Assembly (NCBI RefSeq): GCF_020921035.1
Contig: NC_063160.1
Location: 19,309,095 to 19,373,094 of the forward strand
Reading direction: 5' to 3'
DNA: 64,000 nucleotides
Origin: Rhodamnia argentea
Taxonomy: Eukaryota > Streptophyta > Magnoliopsida > Myrtales > Myrtaceae
A program made the translations under genes and the position numbers. Shown one piece after another: positions 1 to 11,900 of this stretch (the stretch's first letter is position 1; the number at the start of each line of letters is the position of its first letter). The notes beneath the pieces are model-generated. The model was not told the origin of the DNA and did not search any database. It was given only the letters and a program-made list of their open reading frames with translations.

Positions 1-140
1 GAACCATCAACTTTTCCCAGATTTCTGGGCTTTCCCGTCTCAAGAACTAGCGATCAAAGCACTCAAAAAACCTAAAAACGAAAACTTTTTTCATATGATG
101 TGCACACAGGGAACCTACAGGCTATAGCAAGAATACCCAC

Positions 141-313
141 CTTGCAAGTCCTTCGAGTTTTGGTTGCAGAAAACTCTTCTTCTTCTTGGAAGTCAGGGCG
201 TAGCCCACTACCACCTTGTAATCGACGTTGAGTGAACTCGGACAGATGTGTGAATTTGCTTGTTTCTCCTTCTCTTCCTCGTCTTCGCTCGAGATCGCTC
301 CACTTAACCTCAT
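141..313 (-). CDS. Inositol-tetrakisphosphate/1,3,4-trisphosphate 5/6-kinase (ITPK2/3-like), first coding exon, partial
   Basis: Seen: on the minus strand an ATG at 313-311 opens 57 codons plus two bases, ending at a good donor (exon base 141, then GTGGGT). The N-terminus is acidic (DEEEKEKQ), followed by the segment VVVGYALTSKKKKSFLQPKL. Known: plant ITPK proteins begin their kinase region with this 'VGYAL..KK..SFLQP.L..LA' block, and the variant here resembles the ITPK2/ITPK3 group. These enzymes phosphorylate inositol phosphates on the route to phytate and inositol pyrophosphates, in cytosol and nucleus. Inferred: this is exon 1, and the rest of the gene lies beyond the left window edge, since no further exon is visible in 1-140. 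It is divergent from the pyruvate kinase gene, with about 4 kb between the two starts. The N-terminus alone cannot separate ITPK subgroups. Confidence 0.72.
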
Positions 314-750
314 GCCCACCGTCGAATATAATATCGCCGCCGAATCCTAAATGCAAATGAAGGACCAGGATTTGGTCTTCGTGCTAGTTTCTTGGATCTC
401 TCCCGCGCGAATACAAAGAAAATGAGGCCCACCCAGATTGTTCTTTCTCGAGTTTTTACTGGATTCCCTCTGTTTCTACCAATAAGCTCTCCAATCTATC
501 TAGATGTGCAAGAATTGCATCACAGAGAGAAAGAGAGAGAGAGAGAGAGAGCGTTTGCATGTAAGCTCGTCGTATATAAAGAGAGAGAGAGAGAGAGAGA
601 GGGGTAAAGGAGGCATTTTCCTACAGCGGAGTGAATTGCGGTGCCGGGGGAATATTCACAATCCAGAAGAGAAAGGTTCGATTTTGACTGTGGTTTTAAG
701 GAAAAATAAAAAAAGGAGAAATCATCATAGTCTTTGCAAGTTAAAATTGT

Positions 751-1208
751 AACCAGGGTCGATCAAAAGATTAGTGGGTCTGCCCAAAATATTTAATAAG
801 ATTAGGCAGCTCAATTTCCTATATTGCCCTTACATTCCTGGTACTTTATCAATTGTTTCTTTGCCGGACATGTCCTCTTCCTTTCTAGCTAGTTTAAGGA
901 TATCCACAAGATTATCCAATTAATCAAATCTTGTTTTGAGAAAAACTTCTTATTCATTACAGAATTATTATATCTTGTGTGAGTATTATGTCCTAACCAG
1001 AGTCAATAAAAAAGATTAGTCGGACCGGCCAAAAAAAAAAAAATCATTAAAATTGGGAAGCCCAACTTCCTATTTTGTCCTTACATTTCGGGTACTCTAT
1101 TAATTGTTTATATCTTCTTCCTTTCTGGCTAGCTTAATGACATCCTCGATATTATCCAATTAATCTAATCCATATCTGTTTTGTTCTGAGAAAAGTTCTT
1201 ATTCATTA
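751..1208. repeat. Imperfect tandem duplication, about 210 bp per copy
   Basis: Copy 1 is about 751-960 and copy 2 about 997-1208. Both run in the same order: a CCAG(G/A)GTC start, GATTAGT near the start, a CCTTACATT block, CTTCCTTTCT(A/G)GCTAG, ATTATCCAATTAATC and TTCTTATTCATTA. The copies differ by scattered substitutions and small indels (an A-run in copy 2), so the duplication is old. Confidence 0.7.
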
Positions 1209-1873
1209 GGCCAAATAGGTATTTGCAAAGGACAACTCCATCAAAGATTAAATTGTAGTCCAACATTGACTTAATTTCTGAAGGAAAAGAAATAACAACA
1301 ACATGATTTACTTGCATAAAAATCTGTCATTTGACTCCAAATCCTGAACTTGGACTGTGTCCCTTTCGTCGCTCCATAAATTCAAGACATCAGAGCTTGA
1401 ATCATTTCAGATTTTAGCCCATTTGAATATATGAAGCAGACGGCAACTTCGGATACCAAAATTATTAGCCTTTTCTGTTTGGGAATATGCCCGGAATCAT
1501 GCCTCAATCGATTCTTGGCTGGTCATTTTGGTAGGTTAATGCCCATTTCCTAAACCACCTCGACCAGAAATCCGCCGAATTAACCATTTTTATTAGTTTA
1601 ACGCTCCTAAGGCAACGTAAAATCTTCTAACAAAAGAATATAATCATGTCATTTTACGTCAGTAGCTTTGAATATGACAAATAGCATGACAAGTTCTATC
1701 GGTCCAACAAAAGATAACGGAAGCTGCAATTTTGTCTCGGGGTGAAACGAGAGAAAGCAAGAAACGTGACGAAACGTGATCCGCGGGGTTTCTCGTTTTT
1801 ATGATGATTTGAATAGAAGTTGACATGTTTTTCATTCAATTATCGTCAATTGCGCATGCGCGTGAGTTGACAA

Positions 1874-1981
1874 TTTACACACATCGTAGATTAGAACATC
1901 GTTCAGCGAGATGGTACCCCAATTCTTTACACACATCGTAGATTAGAACATCGTTCAGCGAGATGGTACCCCAATTCTTTA
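1874..1981. repeat. Perfect two-copy 52-bp tandem repeat
   Basis: A 52-bp unit beginning TTTACACACATCGTAGATTA occurs at 1874-1925 and again at 1926-1977 without a difference; TTTAC then starts a third copy that breaks off. The identity of the two copies points to a very recent duplication or to a sequencing/assembly slip. Confidence 0.9.
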
Positions 1982-2389
1982 CCTAATACAATTTAGTGGG
2001 TGACATTTCAATGTTTCAAAAGCGACTAACTTTCAAGTCTTGATTTCCAAATTTACCACAACCTACTATTTCCATTGCCCCAAAGCAAAAGTGTTGAATA
2101 TCAAATTAAGTAATAAAATTAATTTTTTTTAAATTAAATTAAGAAAGTATATCTTTTTTTTTTCTTTATTCAGTATTTCTTGGTGGCGCTACATCGATTC
2201 TTAACCACGCAGTAAGATTTCTCCAAATGGGCAATATTCTAGAACGCATGAAATGACATATTAAAAAGTCACATAGGGGGGAGAATGGGACGATTCAAAC
2301 TCGGTAAGTATGGAGGGACAAAGCACCGCAATGCCTTGGCAAGACGCGAGCGAGGCTAAGTGCATGTCTTCTATCTAGACATGATCGGG

Positions 2390-2685
2390 GGTTGTGAACC
2401 ATCGGTTCCGATTCCGGTTCGGCTCAATTTTGGGCTCTTCCAGTTATTCCACCGACCGGGCTTGTTTCGGTTTGGAACCGGCGATCTCGGTCAACGGGCC
2501 TATTCCGGTTATTCCACCGGGCCGGTTCCGGCCCAAATGGCCCCCGGCCATGTCTACTTCTATCCCACATCGCTTAGGGGGGAATCTTGAGCTAGTTGAT
2601 AAGGCTTGGAATTCTCTATTCTGTATAACGCATTTTAAAGCGGTGAGGGCCAGTAGGTTCAAAGTGGACAATATTACGTAATAGT
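2390..2685. mobile_element. LTR-like dispersed repeat fragment
   Basis: The segment has a GGTTCCGG-rich stretch (about 2400-2540), followed by a TCCCACATCG-type motif near 2562, 'ATCTTGAGCTAGTT', a GTGAGGGCCAGTAGG motif near 2643 and 'GTGGACAATATTACG'. These phrases are typical of short plant LTR/TRIM-type repeats by general knowledge. No open reading frame or clear terminal repeats are visible. The GGTTCCGG-type stretch has a loosely similar partner at about 57190-57500. Confidence 0.4.
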
Positions 2686-2740
2686 AGCCTCCCGAGTCAG
2701 CCAGGGCGCCATGCCCGTAAGTACGATTGACAGGCTAGTG

Positions 2741-2852
2741 CCATAGGCCATAGGGGGAGTACAGATGGACAGGCTAGGGCTAGTGCAATGCCTTGGCCAT
2801 AGGCCATAGGGGGAGTACAGATGGACAGGCTAGGGCCAGTGCAATGCCTTGG
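2741..2852. repeat. 56-bp tandem repeat, two copies
   Basis: A unit beginning CCATAGGCCATAGGGGGAGT occurs at 2741-2796 and 2797-2852, differing by one base (CTAGTG versus CCAGTG). A partial, older piece (GATTGACAGGCTAGTG) precedes the first copy near 2725. Confidence 0.85.
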
Positions 2853-4271
2853 CAGTACACGTGCGAGACGACTAAGTCCTGGGCTAGTTCATGTATAGAG
2901 CCATGCATAATGGAGGAATGTAAAAGATAATAAACACATGAACTCAAAAAAAAAAAAAAAAATTCGGGCTCGGACAAATAAATAAAAGAAAATTACAGGT
3001 TGACATGGATGAAGAGGAATATAATATGTCGGAAAACATCAGCCCAACTCTACCAGATATGGAATAACTATGCAGAAATGCCACGTTGCTCGATCCGAAA
3101 CGCGTCTGAACTGCGAAAATATTTCCAGGACAGATGCCATCTGGTCTGTTACTTGTCTCTATAGTGACCTCAAGCTGGCTAGATTTGGCGGAAACCCTTC
3201 CTTCTCTGCAATTTTGCTGGTTGGTCCCAACTCCAATCCTACTGTGCTGAAGAGAATATGCCTTCCATGCACGTGCATATTCTCAAATCCTCTCCCTCCA
3301 TTTTCTTCTCCGATCCAACTTTTGACAAAACATTGTTGCCTTCTAAGGAATGCGAGTAGGACTTGCTTTGCCTTCCACGAAATGTCATATTTCCTAGCAT
3401 CGCCAACATCTTGTCAGAATGGGGTTCCTCCATCGTGCTATTCGGGTCAAGATAAGGTTTGATACAGGGGGCAAAAGATTCGTCTTTGCAAGAATCTATT
3501 CCATCGAAAATACACGACGGTCTCACATCACACCACAGTTCACAGACAACCCAAGTTCGATTTTTGTGTAGGGAGGGAAGAAAGGCTGTCCGTCCATTTG
3601 GGTCGGGGCAACTTGGGACCATCTGACATGAGACCGCGACAGAATCATCGGATTCGAGATCTGTTCTCTGTCTTTGTTGTCATGTCCGAGTCCGTACGAC
3701 AGAACGCAGGAGAAAATGGGAGCCGACCCGTGATTGCTATTGGTTACGCAAAAGAGAGAAACAACTCAGAGAGATCATGGAGATTATTCGCTTCCGCGCA
3801 GTCATGAGGTTGAAGACAAAGCGTACAACTAGCCCAGCTAATAATGATAGTGAACGGTAGTGGTTGACCGTTAATGTTGGAAGACCTTTTAAAAGTTCCC
3901 AACGCCAGTTAACTACTCCGTCCTTTGAACTCATCTCCAGTTTTTTATAATGCATTTGTTAAAATCCTAAACAAATAGCAGCACCAGTTGCTCCAGAGTC
4001 TGCAACAAAGTTGGTTTCTTTGACCTTTTGTGGTCACCTTCTTGCTTTAAACATTTGGTACTCTCTCAAATAGATCGGACCCTTGTTGGAATCTTCACTC
4101 TTCGTTAAAAATTCCACATCTTGACGAACTCTACGGTCCAAGGCCGAAATCTGTCTCTACTCAGTACTTTTTTCACCGGTGCTTGTCCAAGACTTCGTCG
4201 AAAGCCGATTCTTGAACTTGGTCCCCAGATTATTATCTGCAAGTAATCGATAATAATCGATCGCCAGAAAC

Positions 4272-7200
4272 ATGGCAGTCGCAGGGGAATTAACTGTTCC
4301 TCGTGGTCAGATCAGTTCAAAGATCCCGACTTTCAATTCCAAGAGCCAGATTTTCGGTGTGCCCATGATTTCTTGCTCTAGAGGGAGAAAGAAGAGTAGT
4401 ATTTCTACTGGAGTTAGAGCTGTATTGCAAGTGGGAGTGGAAGCAGCTGAGAGTGTGAGCAAGGTTGGGGGTGCTTTAGGGTTTGATGTGGTGGCAGAGG
4501 AAGAGTTGAGAGAGAAGGGGTTTCTGGGGATGAGGAAGACAAAGCTCGTGTGCACTATTGGCCCTGCTTGTTCCTCCTTGGAGGATTTGGAGAGATTGGC
4601 ATTGGGAGGGATGAATGTGGTGAGGCTCAACATGTGTCACAACTCGAGGGAGTGGCATTGGGATGTGATTAGGAAGATCAAGAAGCTGAATGAAGAAAAG
4701 GGATTTTGTGTTTCGGTCATGATTGATACCGAGGGCAGTCAGATTCATGTCGTTGATCATGGTGCTCCTTCCTCTGTCAAAGTAGAGGTCAGTGAACCAC
4801 AGAGGGATCACTTAATGGTTCATAAATTAGGAAGGGTCGATAATTCCGGACTTACTTTTTCGTGAAATTTTGTCTGGTCTGGTCTGCATTCATGTTTAAA
4901 CTTCATCTTAATTGAAGATACATTAATTTGCTTAATCCTATTCTCATGGTGCTTTGATTTGATATGAGAAAAATAGGAAGGATCAATCTGGTTATTTACT
5001 ACAAAAAAGTTTGAGGGTTCCCGCCCTTTCACTGTCCAAGCAAACCACTCCGGTTTTTCTGAAGGTATGAGTTACTGCATAGACAATGGAGTCTTTTAAT
5101 GTAATTGATATGTTTCGATGTCTAACCATCACTCTGTATGCTAAACGGGAACTTTCTCAGGTATCAAGGTTGGTGATGAGCTCGTTATTGATGGAGGCAT
5201 GGCGAGTTTTGAAGTCATTGAAAAGATTGGGAATGATTTGAAGTGTAAGTGCACGGATTCTGGTTTGTTTCTTCCTTGCGCCAAGTTCAGCTTTTGGAGA
5301 GATGGGAAGCTTGTTGAGAGGAATTACAAATTGCCTACTTTGTCAAGAAAGGTGGAATTTACAGTTCTGGCGTCTTGTTCTTATTCTTCCTCAGGCTTGG
5401 GACGTTACTGCTTTTAGTAGTTCTTTGACGATTTAAGTGTGTCATTTTTGCTTCGATGTGGAAATTCTGTGTGGTGTTTATTCATTGCTGGGTCGTTGCA
5501 TTTTATAGCGGACAGCAAGGAAACGTGAGAAAAGGAGAAACCTAGATTCTCATGCATTACCATTTGTGCTAAACATTTGCAAGAAATAAGGGGCAAAAGT
5601 TGGTTCTGGCAATTCGTAAAATTTCGTGGCTGCCCCTTATTTCCTTTCTTCTGAAGTAGGCGATTTCTGATTTGTAATATTGTATGTCGAATCTGACCCC
5701 TTCCTTTCTTTTTAAGTTGGGTGATGGGTAAGTATCGGATTTACCCCATGACCTCAGCACTTCATTGTAATGTACTGATACCATTACCATCTAAATCATT
5801 CATACTTCCGCCTTTGATGGAAACGGTGGTGAACATAAAACTGAGAAGTGAGCTTTATCCATCGATATGTAAAACGACTCTTCCGCTGGGAAGTGTAGTA
5901 CTGGAGATGAGGGGATTATCAAGCTGGTTTAGGTTCTCTGTTCTTGATTCCCGCTAATTAAACGTAACAGAGTACATATAACAGAATTCTAATTCGATGC
6001 TCCTGGATCCTCTCATTGTCATTACATAATCAGATTGGTTTGCTTAGATGGTGAAATTGCACAGCAAACCTACAATAAATGATCTCAATAATTAAAAATC
6101 CTGGAATTGCTTTCAAGCTTGTTACTTCACCTTATTATATGGTTGATTTGCAGGATTGGGCTGACATAGACTTTGGAATTGCTGAAGGTGTAGACCTCAT
6201 TGCAATGTCATTTGTTAATGATGCTGATGCAGTCCGCAACCTTAAGGATTACATTTCCACCAAATCATCCAAGTAAGTTGAAGTGGTGCATAAAGTTCAC
6301 AAGAAAGGAAGTTCTGGAGTTTCCATTTGTGCAATCTAATATCACCTCTAGTTACTGGAGTCTAAAACATAAGTTCTTTCTTTTGTACCAGATCTATTAG
6401 AGTATTGGCAAAGATAGAGAGCCTAGAGTCTCTTCAGAAACTGGGGGAGATTGTCGAAGCTTCCGATGGTATCATGATTGCTCGGGGTGATCTTGGTGTG
6501 GAAATCCCACTGGAGCAGATTCCGGCAGTGCAAGAGGAAATAACTTACGTCTGCAGGCAAATGAATAAGCCTGTGATTGTAGCTTCACAACTTCTTGAGT
6601 CCATGGTCGAATTTCCTACTCCCACCCGTGCCGAGGTACTATTACTAGGAATGAATTTTGTCATATAGGCAGGCCAGTTACATTCACTGAGAAGGATACA
6701 TCTAGTGATTGGCAGATTTTTACAGTTAGTTTCGTACGTCTGTCCTGTGCAGATTTACTGCGCTTGTCCTCTTTCTTTATCCTCTGTCCATTCAGAAAAA
6801 CCCATAACTTTTCTTGGTAATAGCACAATGAATGAAATATTCAGCTGAATTGGCTCAGAGCATAATTAGTTGCCTATTTCATCCAATGGTCTAAGTCATT
6901 GACGAGATGCTCGGTTCATAAGGTTGCAGATGTGTCTGAAGCTGTTAGACAGTATGCCGATGCTTTGATGTTATCTGGTGAATCTGCGATAGGAACACAT
7001 GGACAGAAAGCTCTGTCTGTCTTGCGAATGGCAAGCAGTCGGATGGAAACATGGAGCCGGCAGGAGAACCAACAGAGCATCCTCCGTCATCGCAAACTAG
7101 GAGCGTCATTGCCTGACCGTATTGCTGAGCAAATCTGTGATTGTGCTGCTGAAATGGGTAATATTCCTTTTCCCTTCAGCATCCTAATATTCTTACATGT

Positions 7201-7745
7201 AGTTTTAATCATGCAAGATATCTCATAAACTGCTAGCCCGCATTAGATACTCCACTATAATATGCTTTGTGCTTTTGAAGCCAGGAATGAAGGACCCTCT
7301 GTTAACATATTACGTGAAAACTGTGATGAGTTATGATATATTGCTGGACAAAACGTCTATCCTGGTCGAAGTTAACATGGATTTTGTGCGCTTATTTGTT
7401 CACTTCGCAGCTAACAACCTCGGGGTCGATGCCATTTTTGTGTACACAAAGCATGGACACATGGCATCTCTTCTTTCACGGAATCGCCCGTGCTCTCCCA
7501 TATTTGCGTTCACGAACGACAAAAGCACCAGGATGGCTCTCAATTTGCAGTGGGGAGTTATTCCCCTCTTTGTCGACTTGACAGACGACATGGAAGCCAA
7601 CATCGCGAAGTCGGTTGATCTGATGAAGGTAAAAGGGTTGGCGAGGGAGAAAGACGCTGTACTGGTGGTCTCGGACATCACTCCCACCGCCGCACCCTCT
7701 ACCTCCGTAGCTTTCCAGTCAATCCAGGTGAAGACCATTTCTTAA
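4272..7745 (+). CDS. Plastidial pyruvate kinase, alpha-type subunit (PKp1-like)
   Basis: Converts phosphoenolpyruvate and ADP to pyruvate and ATP in the plastid stroma, feeding fatty-acid synthesis; in plants the alpha subunit works in a complex with beta subunits. Exons by splice-site reading: 4272-4787, 4977-5064, 5161-5351, 6154-6272, 6392-6635, 6923-7157, 7411-7745. Together they give one 575-residue frame, close to the roughly 600 residues usual for the family. Residues 1-80 look like a plastid transit peptide (Ser/Lys/Val-rich, few acids). Pyruvate kinase marks follow in order: [12 protein letters not shown] (88-99), RLNMCHN (118-124), AKIES with catalytic-type Lys312, ARGDLGVE (335-342) and MLSGESA (402-408). 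The NMCHN form, instead of cytosolic NMSHG, and 'FGIAEGVD' match the alpha plastid type. All exon phases agree. The last intron acceptor and all donors are GT-AG. A broken partial copy lies at 16291-16880. Confidence 0.93.
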
Positions 7746-9181
7746 GGACTTAGGAACCACAAAATAAGTCAGAAGATGCGCAGAATTCTCCTCATATCAA
7801 GTGCAGCAGAAGTCTTCTTCACATGATGCCACTCGTCTATCACCGGTCGCTACAGGGTCAAGACCCAACAATGAACATTCTAAACAGGTCATATATTAAC
7901 CTTAATGGGTGATGCACGATTGCTTTTAACTTTTTGAGGATGCGTAAAACCTCACTTTGTGGTGTGATGCAATGCCCTCAAGCTCAATCTTGCACTGTTA
8001 GCTAGTAGTGATTATATATAATCACAATTGTTCCAAAGTTGGCTACTTCAAAGTTTTGATCGCTTCCATCTGTTGGCAAGACAAGAACGCAAAGGGACCG
8101 CTTAAGTAGCATAGATGCAAACACTAATCATGCTTTTGCCTCTGTTCAAAATCACTTGTACCGGAAACGCTATGCATCTTGAGCAGGGAGATTCGACATT
8201 TACATATTTCCGAGGCTTACACTTACGCTCCACTGCACGCCACATCTAAATTTTGTGACGAAAAAGCAATCAATGTAAGAGATCAAGAGGCAGAAGGCAA
8301 GGAGGAAATGAAAAACAGGGAGAAACTGATGCGTACATACCAAGTTATGCAATGCAGGTGGTAGGTCAAGGTCTTCGTAAAATCTGTATCCTGCTTGTCC
8401 CATTTGAACCCCAAAGGCGTGCGGGGAAGAGGTTGAAGAGTTCTGTACGTGCATGGGTGTCGTGTCGTCACGTGGACTCAGGAGGTAATGGAGGCAAAGC
8501 CACTCTTGTCCGAGAGAGAGAGAGAGAGAGAGAGACTTTTCTAAATCTAATCAGCTTTGACGTTTCTTGAATGACGTTTTCCTGTGAAACCGGTTTGGTG
8601 CATGTTGATGAACCAATTTGGACTTTCTGCTCACCTTCGATTCAATTGCGCAAAAACAAACACTTTTTGTTTCCCATCGAACAACATTTCCAACGTGATC
8701 TTCCACCGAATCCTTCTCCCGGAGATTGCGAGCTTAACGATTGTTGTAATAACCATAATAACGACAAATAACGATTATTTTTCTCATTTCATGCCAACAT
8801 CTAAATGTGACATGCCCCCCTAGACCTTGCGTCTCTGGAAGCTTCGACCTTGGGCAGCCTCCTATTCCCACGTCGCCATCTCTGTCGATCTCTCGAAGCG
8901 CAGTCGCGTATACCCACAGCCACAAAACAAGACCGCGCACGTTAGCCCTTGCATCAGCCGCCTCGCTAAAGTGCGCCCACCTGAATGAGAACTGAGGCGC
9001 GCCACCACCCCCCGCGTTTTGTCGCCACTGGATCCTTGTCCCTCTGGAGAGAAGGAGAATCGCCCCACGCTTCCTGCTTCCTTCTACGCAACTCGTTTTT
9101 CGTTCTGTCACATACTAACATGAAATTCTTCCTTGGCTGACGCAAATAGTCGGAACCCAGAACTGTAAGAGTCTGCAACTG
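7746..9181. other. Intergenic region: pyruvate kinase 3' flank and promoter of the plastid membrane-protein gene
   Basis: No supported gene. 7746-8100 is probable 3' UTR and terminator DNA of the pyruvate kinase gene. A GA microsatellite lies at 8511-8534. From about 8476 onward the DNA is the template for the five-unit array at 16895-20790, so 8476-9181 is probably the promoter and 5' UTR of the next gene. Confidence 0.6.
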
Positions 9182-11900
9182 ATGGCTTCGCTGCAGATTG
9201 CGAAACCCGCTTTCGCCTCGGCCTCTATCCCCCGATCGAAATTTAGCGGGAGCTCGAGGTGGTTTAAGGAATCGGAATCGAGGAGGAGGATTTTGAGATT
9301 GAGGAATTGTGGGTACTCGAGGAATGATTTGGAAAGGAGGCCTTTTGTTTCGTGTAAAGTCCAGGACCGCGACGGGAAAGGCAATGGAAATGGCAAGTTC
9401 CCTTCTTTTTCTCTTCCTCTTCCTCTTTTGCTTCTCGCACTGAAACAGACGTCCTTTTGTTTTTGGTGGTTTCCTCGCGCGGATTGATTCGTGGGTTGCC
9501 TAGATGATCAAATGCTTCTTTTCTTCTACGGTTGATGTTTTGCTTTTTGTGGGTATGCTTTGCAATTTCATCTTTCAAGCTACACTTACGAGACATGCAT
9601 CTCAAGGGCAACGGAGATTACCCAGTTGGATGAATTGAGACTATATGGGACGAATATTTTGTTGCATGTTTCTTTTTCCTTTGTTCCTCTCAATCGATTT
9701 GAACGTTACAGTGAGAAGCTCTGTTTGCTTTCTTGCTCTGCAAGTGCAGAGTCTCTCCTGAAACCTCCATGTTGTGTGTGTTGGTAGGAGCCACTACTCA
9801 TACAACGTCCCGCGACGCTTAATGATTGTGAACCAAGTCAATCTTGTAGTCTACGGGGATGCGTGAACCTGGATGCGAGCGGTGCTGGTGGATTGAATGG
9901 TGCTAGTGTTAATTCATTCTCGAGCGGATTCATTTGTTGGAATTAGTTTGTTTGAATGGTATGGTTCACTTTTGGCGGCTCATTTGTGGATCTTAAAAAA
10001 AAATTGCTTATAGAACCACAGACTAGGGGCGAAGGGGGTCTTGGGTACTCCAGATTAAGGAGGATTTCTTGTCACCACTACTCACGAAGGAACTCTCTTG
10101 GGATTTATCGAGTGTCTCCCCTTGTACTGATAGCTTTTCTTGCGGATGATTCCCCCAAGCCCGTCGGTTCCCTTTCAATTTTCATTTACCTGTCCAAAAT
10201 TCCCTTGCTCCATTTACTTTCTTAAGCTAAAAAAGGACAGCTGGAGACCAAGGTTTCCTTCTTTAATCTTGTTAGTGAAGGCTGATTATTTGTGATGCCT
10301 TAGTGAGATGCGTTGATCCCTGATCAGTACTAATCCTCTACACATTACTTTTTCTTAGGTTTAGATTTAGTATAATCTCCATCCTCTGCATAGTCTGATT
10401 TTTTTGCCTAGTACTAAGCGTGAACATATTCATTAGGAAGGCAAATAGGGCCTTGGAAAGGTTTGAACTCAGAACTTCTTGCTTTGATACCATGAAAGAT
10501 TTTATAAGACCACAACCAACTATTCTAAAAGCTTAAGCTGATAGAAAAAGGCGTGGTTTAATATTTATATATCCCAACAAAATACATAAGAGTTGAGCTG
10601 TTCTAGTTTTTAATAGTGACGTTATCAAATTACCGCAGGTGAAGAACCTCCCGAATCGTTGTTTATGAAAGAATTAAAGAGGAGGGGCATGACTCCCACT
10701 TCATTGCTTGAGGACACAAAAAAGAGCACCTATGGCAACGAATTAGAAGAAGAGAGGGGTTTCTCAAAAAGAAATGCAGTCTCTACTGAACCAGGAAATA
10801 GTTTAACCAACCAAAGGGAGCAGTCGATGGCATTGAACAGTGAGGGCCTTGAGGTTGGCAAATACTTGCTCTTTTCTTTTTGTTGTCAAGTTCCAACTTT
10901 TATAGCTGAAGGCGGCTTAATAAACGAGTTTTGACTGTTTTTCTTTCCTTTGCTCTGGCATATGCGACGCACATTCGAGAAACTGAGAGAAATTTATTCT
11001 TGGCAGGGTCTGATTCCACGGGCCAAACTTCTGTTAACACTTGGAGGGACTTTCTTCTTGGGGTTTTGGCCACTGATTCTTATAACTGTGGCATCCTTTT
11101 GTGCTCTGTACCTCGTAAGCTACCTTCCTTGGCCTTCCTGCTGTACATGAAACTTCTGTTAGATTGTCACTGGCCAGACACTTCTTATACTATGAGGACC
11201 ATTTTTGTGGAATATTGTTCTCTGACTGACTTGTCAGTGCCAAATACATAGCAATTTGCCAGACACTTGTTATGCTTTTGAGAACCAATTTTGTCGAATG
11301 TCATTTTCTCGCCGACTTGTCAGTGCCTAACATTGGAGGAATTTAGCACATTTGATGTTCTGTAATGAAGTTCGCTAATGAAGTTCGCGTATAATATTTT
11401 AAACTTCACCTTGATTTAATGCCTAGGACATGGTCTGAGTCTAAAAACGCTGTGGACTTTTGTTTGTTCGAGTTGCGGGGAAATATGATGTAACACGTTC
11501 CAGCGTGAAATGAATTGTTACTTGCTTTAAATTCTATCATTTGTGGTCATTTTTTGTCCTTTCAATAATTTTTTTTTTTTGCATGTATAAGTAGATTGTA
11601 CAAAGGTAAGGACTCGACAATGTCTTAGCGTCATTTAAATTCTACAGCATTTCCTCAGGCATATTCCTTTTCGATTTTCATCTGGTTCCGTCTCTTCGGT
11701 GCTCTTGACTACATGTTGGTGTGGAAGCTCTTTGCAGATTTCATGATTTAAATGGTAAACCCTTGTTTCTTTGACAGTATTTTGGACCGACTTTTGTCCA
11801 CGATGCAAGCAAGGTGCAAGTGTCACCACCCCAGTACGTCGATCCGTATGCGCTTCTCGAAGACGAAAGGATATCCCAAACAGCTCCTCGAGTTAATTGA
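9182..11900 (+). CDS. Uncharacterised plastid-targeted single-span membrane protein
   Basis: Exons 9182-9392, 10639-10853, 11007-11114 and 11778-11900 join in phase to a 218-residue protein. Residues 1-55 are rich in Ser, Arg and Ala with few acids, like a plastid transit peptide. The middle (71-142) is hydrophilic and begins GEEPPESLFMKELKRRGMTP. Exon 3 encodes one strong membrane span (about 148-178, LLLTLGGTFFLGFWPLILIT). The tail reads YFGPTFVHDASKVQVSPPQY and ends near VDPYALLEDERISQ. I do not recognise a named family; the pattern is that of a conserved plastid membrane protein of unknown role. Intron 1 uses a GC donor (AATG|GCAAGT), the only reading that joins GNGNG to GEEPPE, and it carries a TRIM-like insertion. 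The start ATG is the first in frame. The promoter and exon 1 have been copied into the array at 16895-20790. Confidence 0.78.
10380..10579 (-). mobile_element. TRIM-like retrotransposon fragment in intron 1
   Basis: Read on the minus strand, a short LTR (10579 down to 10493) starts TGTTGGGATATATAAATATT and ends TTTCA. It is followed at once by TGGTATCAAAGC (10492-10481), a primer-binding site of the initiator-methionine-tRNA type. The internal part then matches the related copy at 50780-51009. The second LTR is missing. It sits in an intron, in antisense orientation to the gene. Confidence 0.65.

Larger units (their letters stand above)
360..4271. other. Intergenic region between divergent ITPK-like and pyruvate kinase genes
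   Basis: About 3.9 kb with no convincing coding sequence. It holds two GA microsatellites (about 521-552 and 580-602), an imperfect 210-bp tandem duplication (751-1208), a perfect 52-bp tandem duplication (1874-1977), an LTR-like dispersed repeat (about 2390-2680) and a 56-bp tandem pair (2741-2852). The 3000-4000 stretch has open frames on both strands that I could not match to any family. Confidence 0.6.

Noticed and set aside
3239-3622. 127-codon minus-strand frame and 130-codon plus-strand frame in the pyruvate kinase upstream region
   Set aside because: The two overlap on opposite strands, neither resembles a family and no splice or promoter context supports either.
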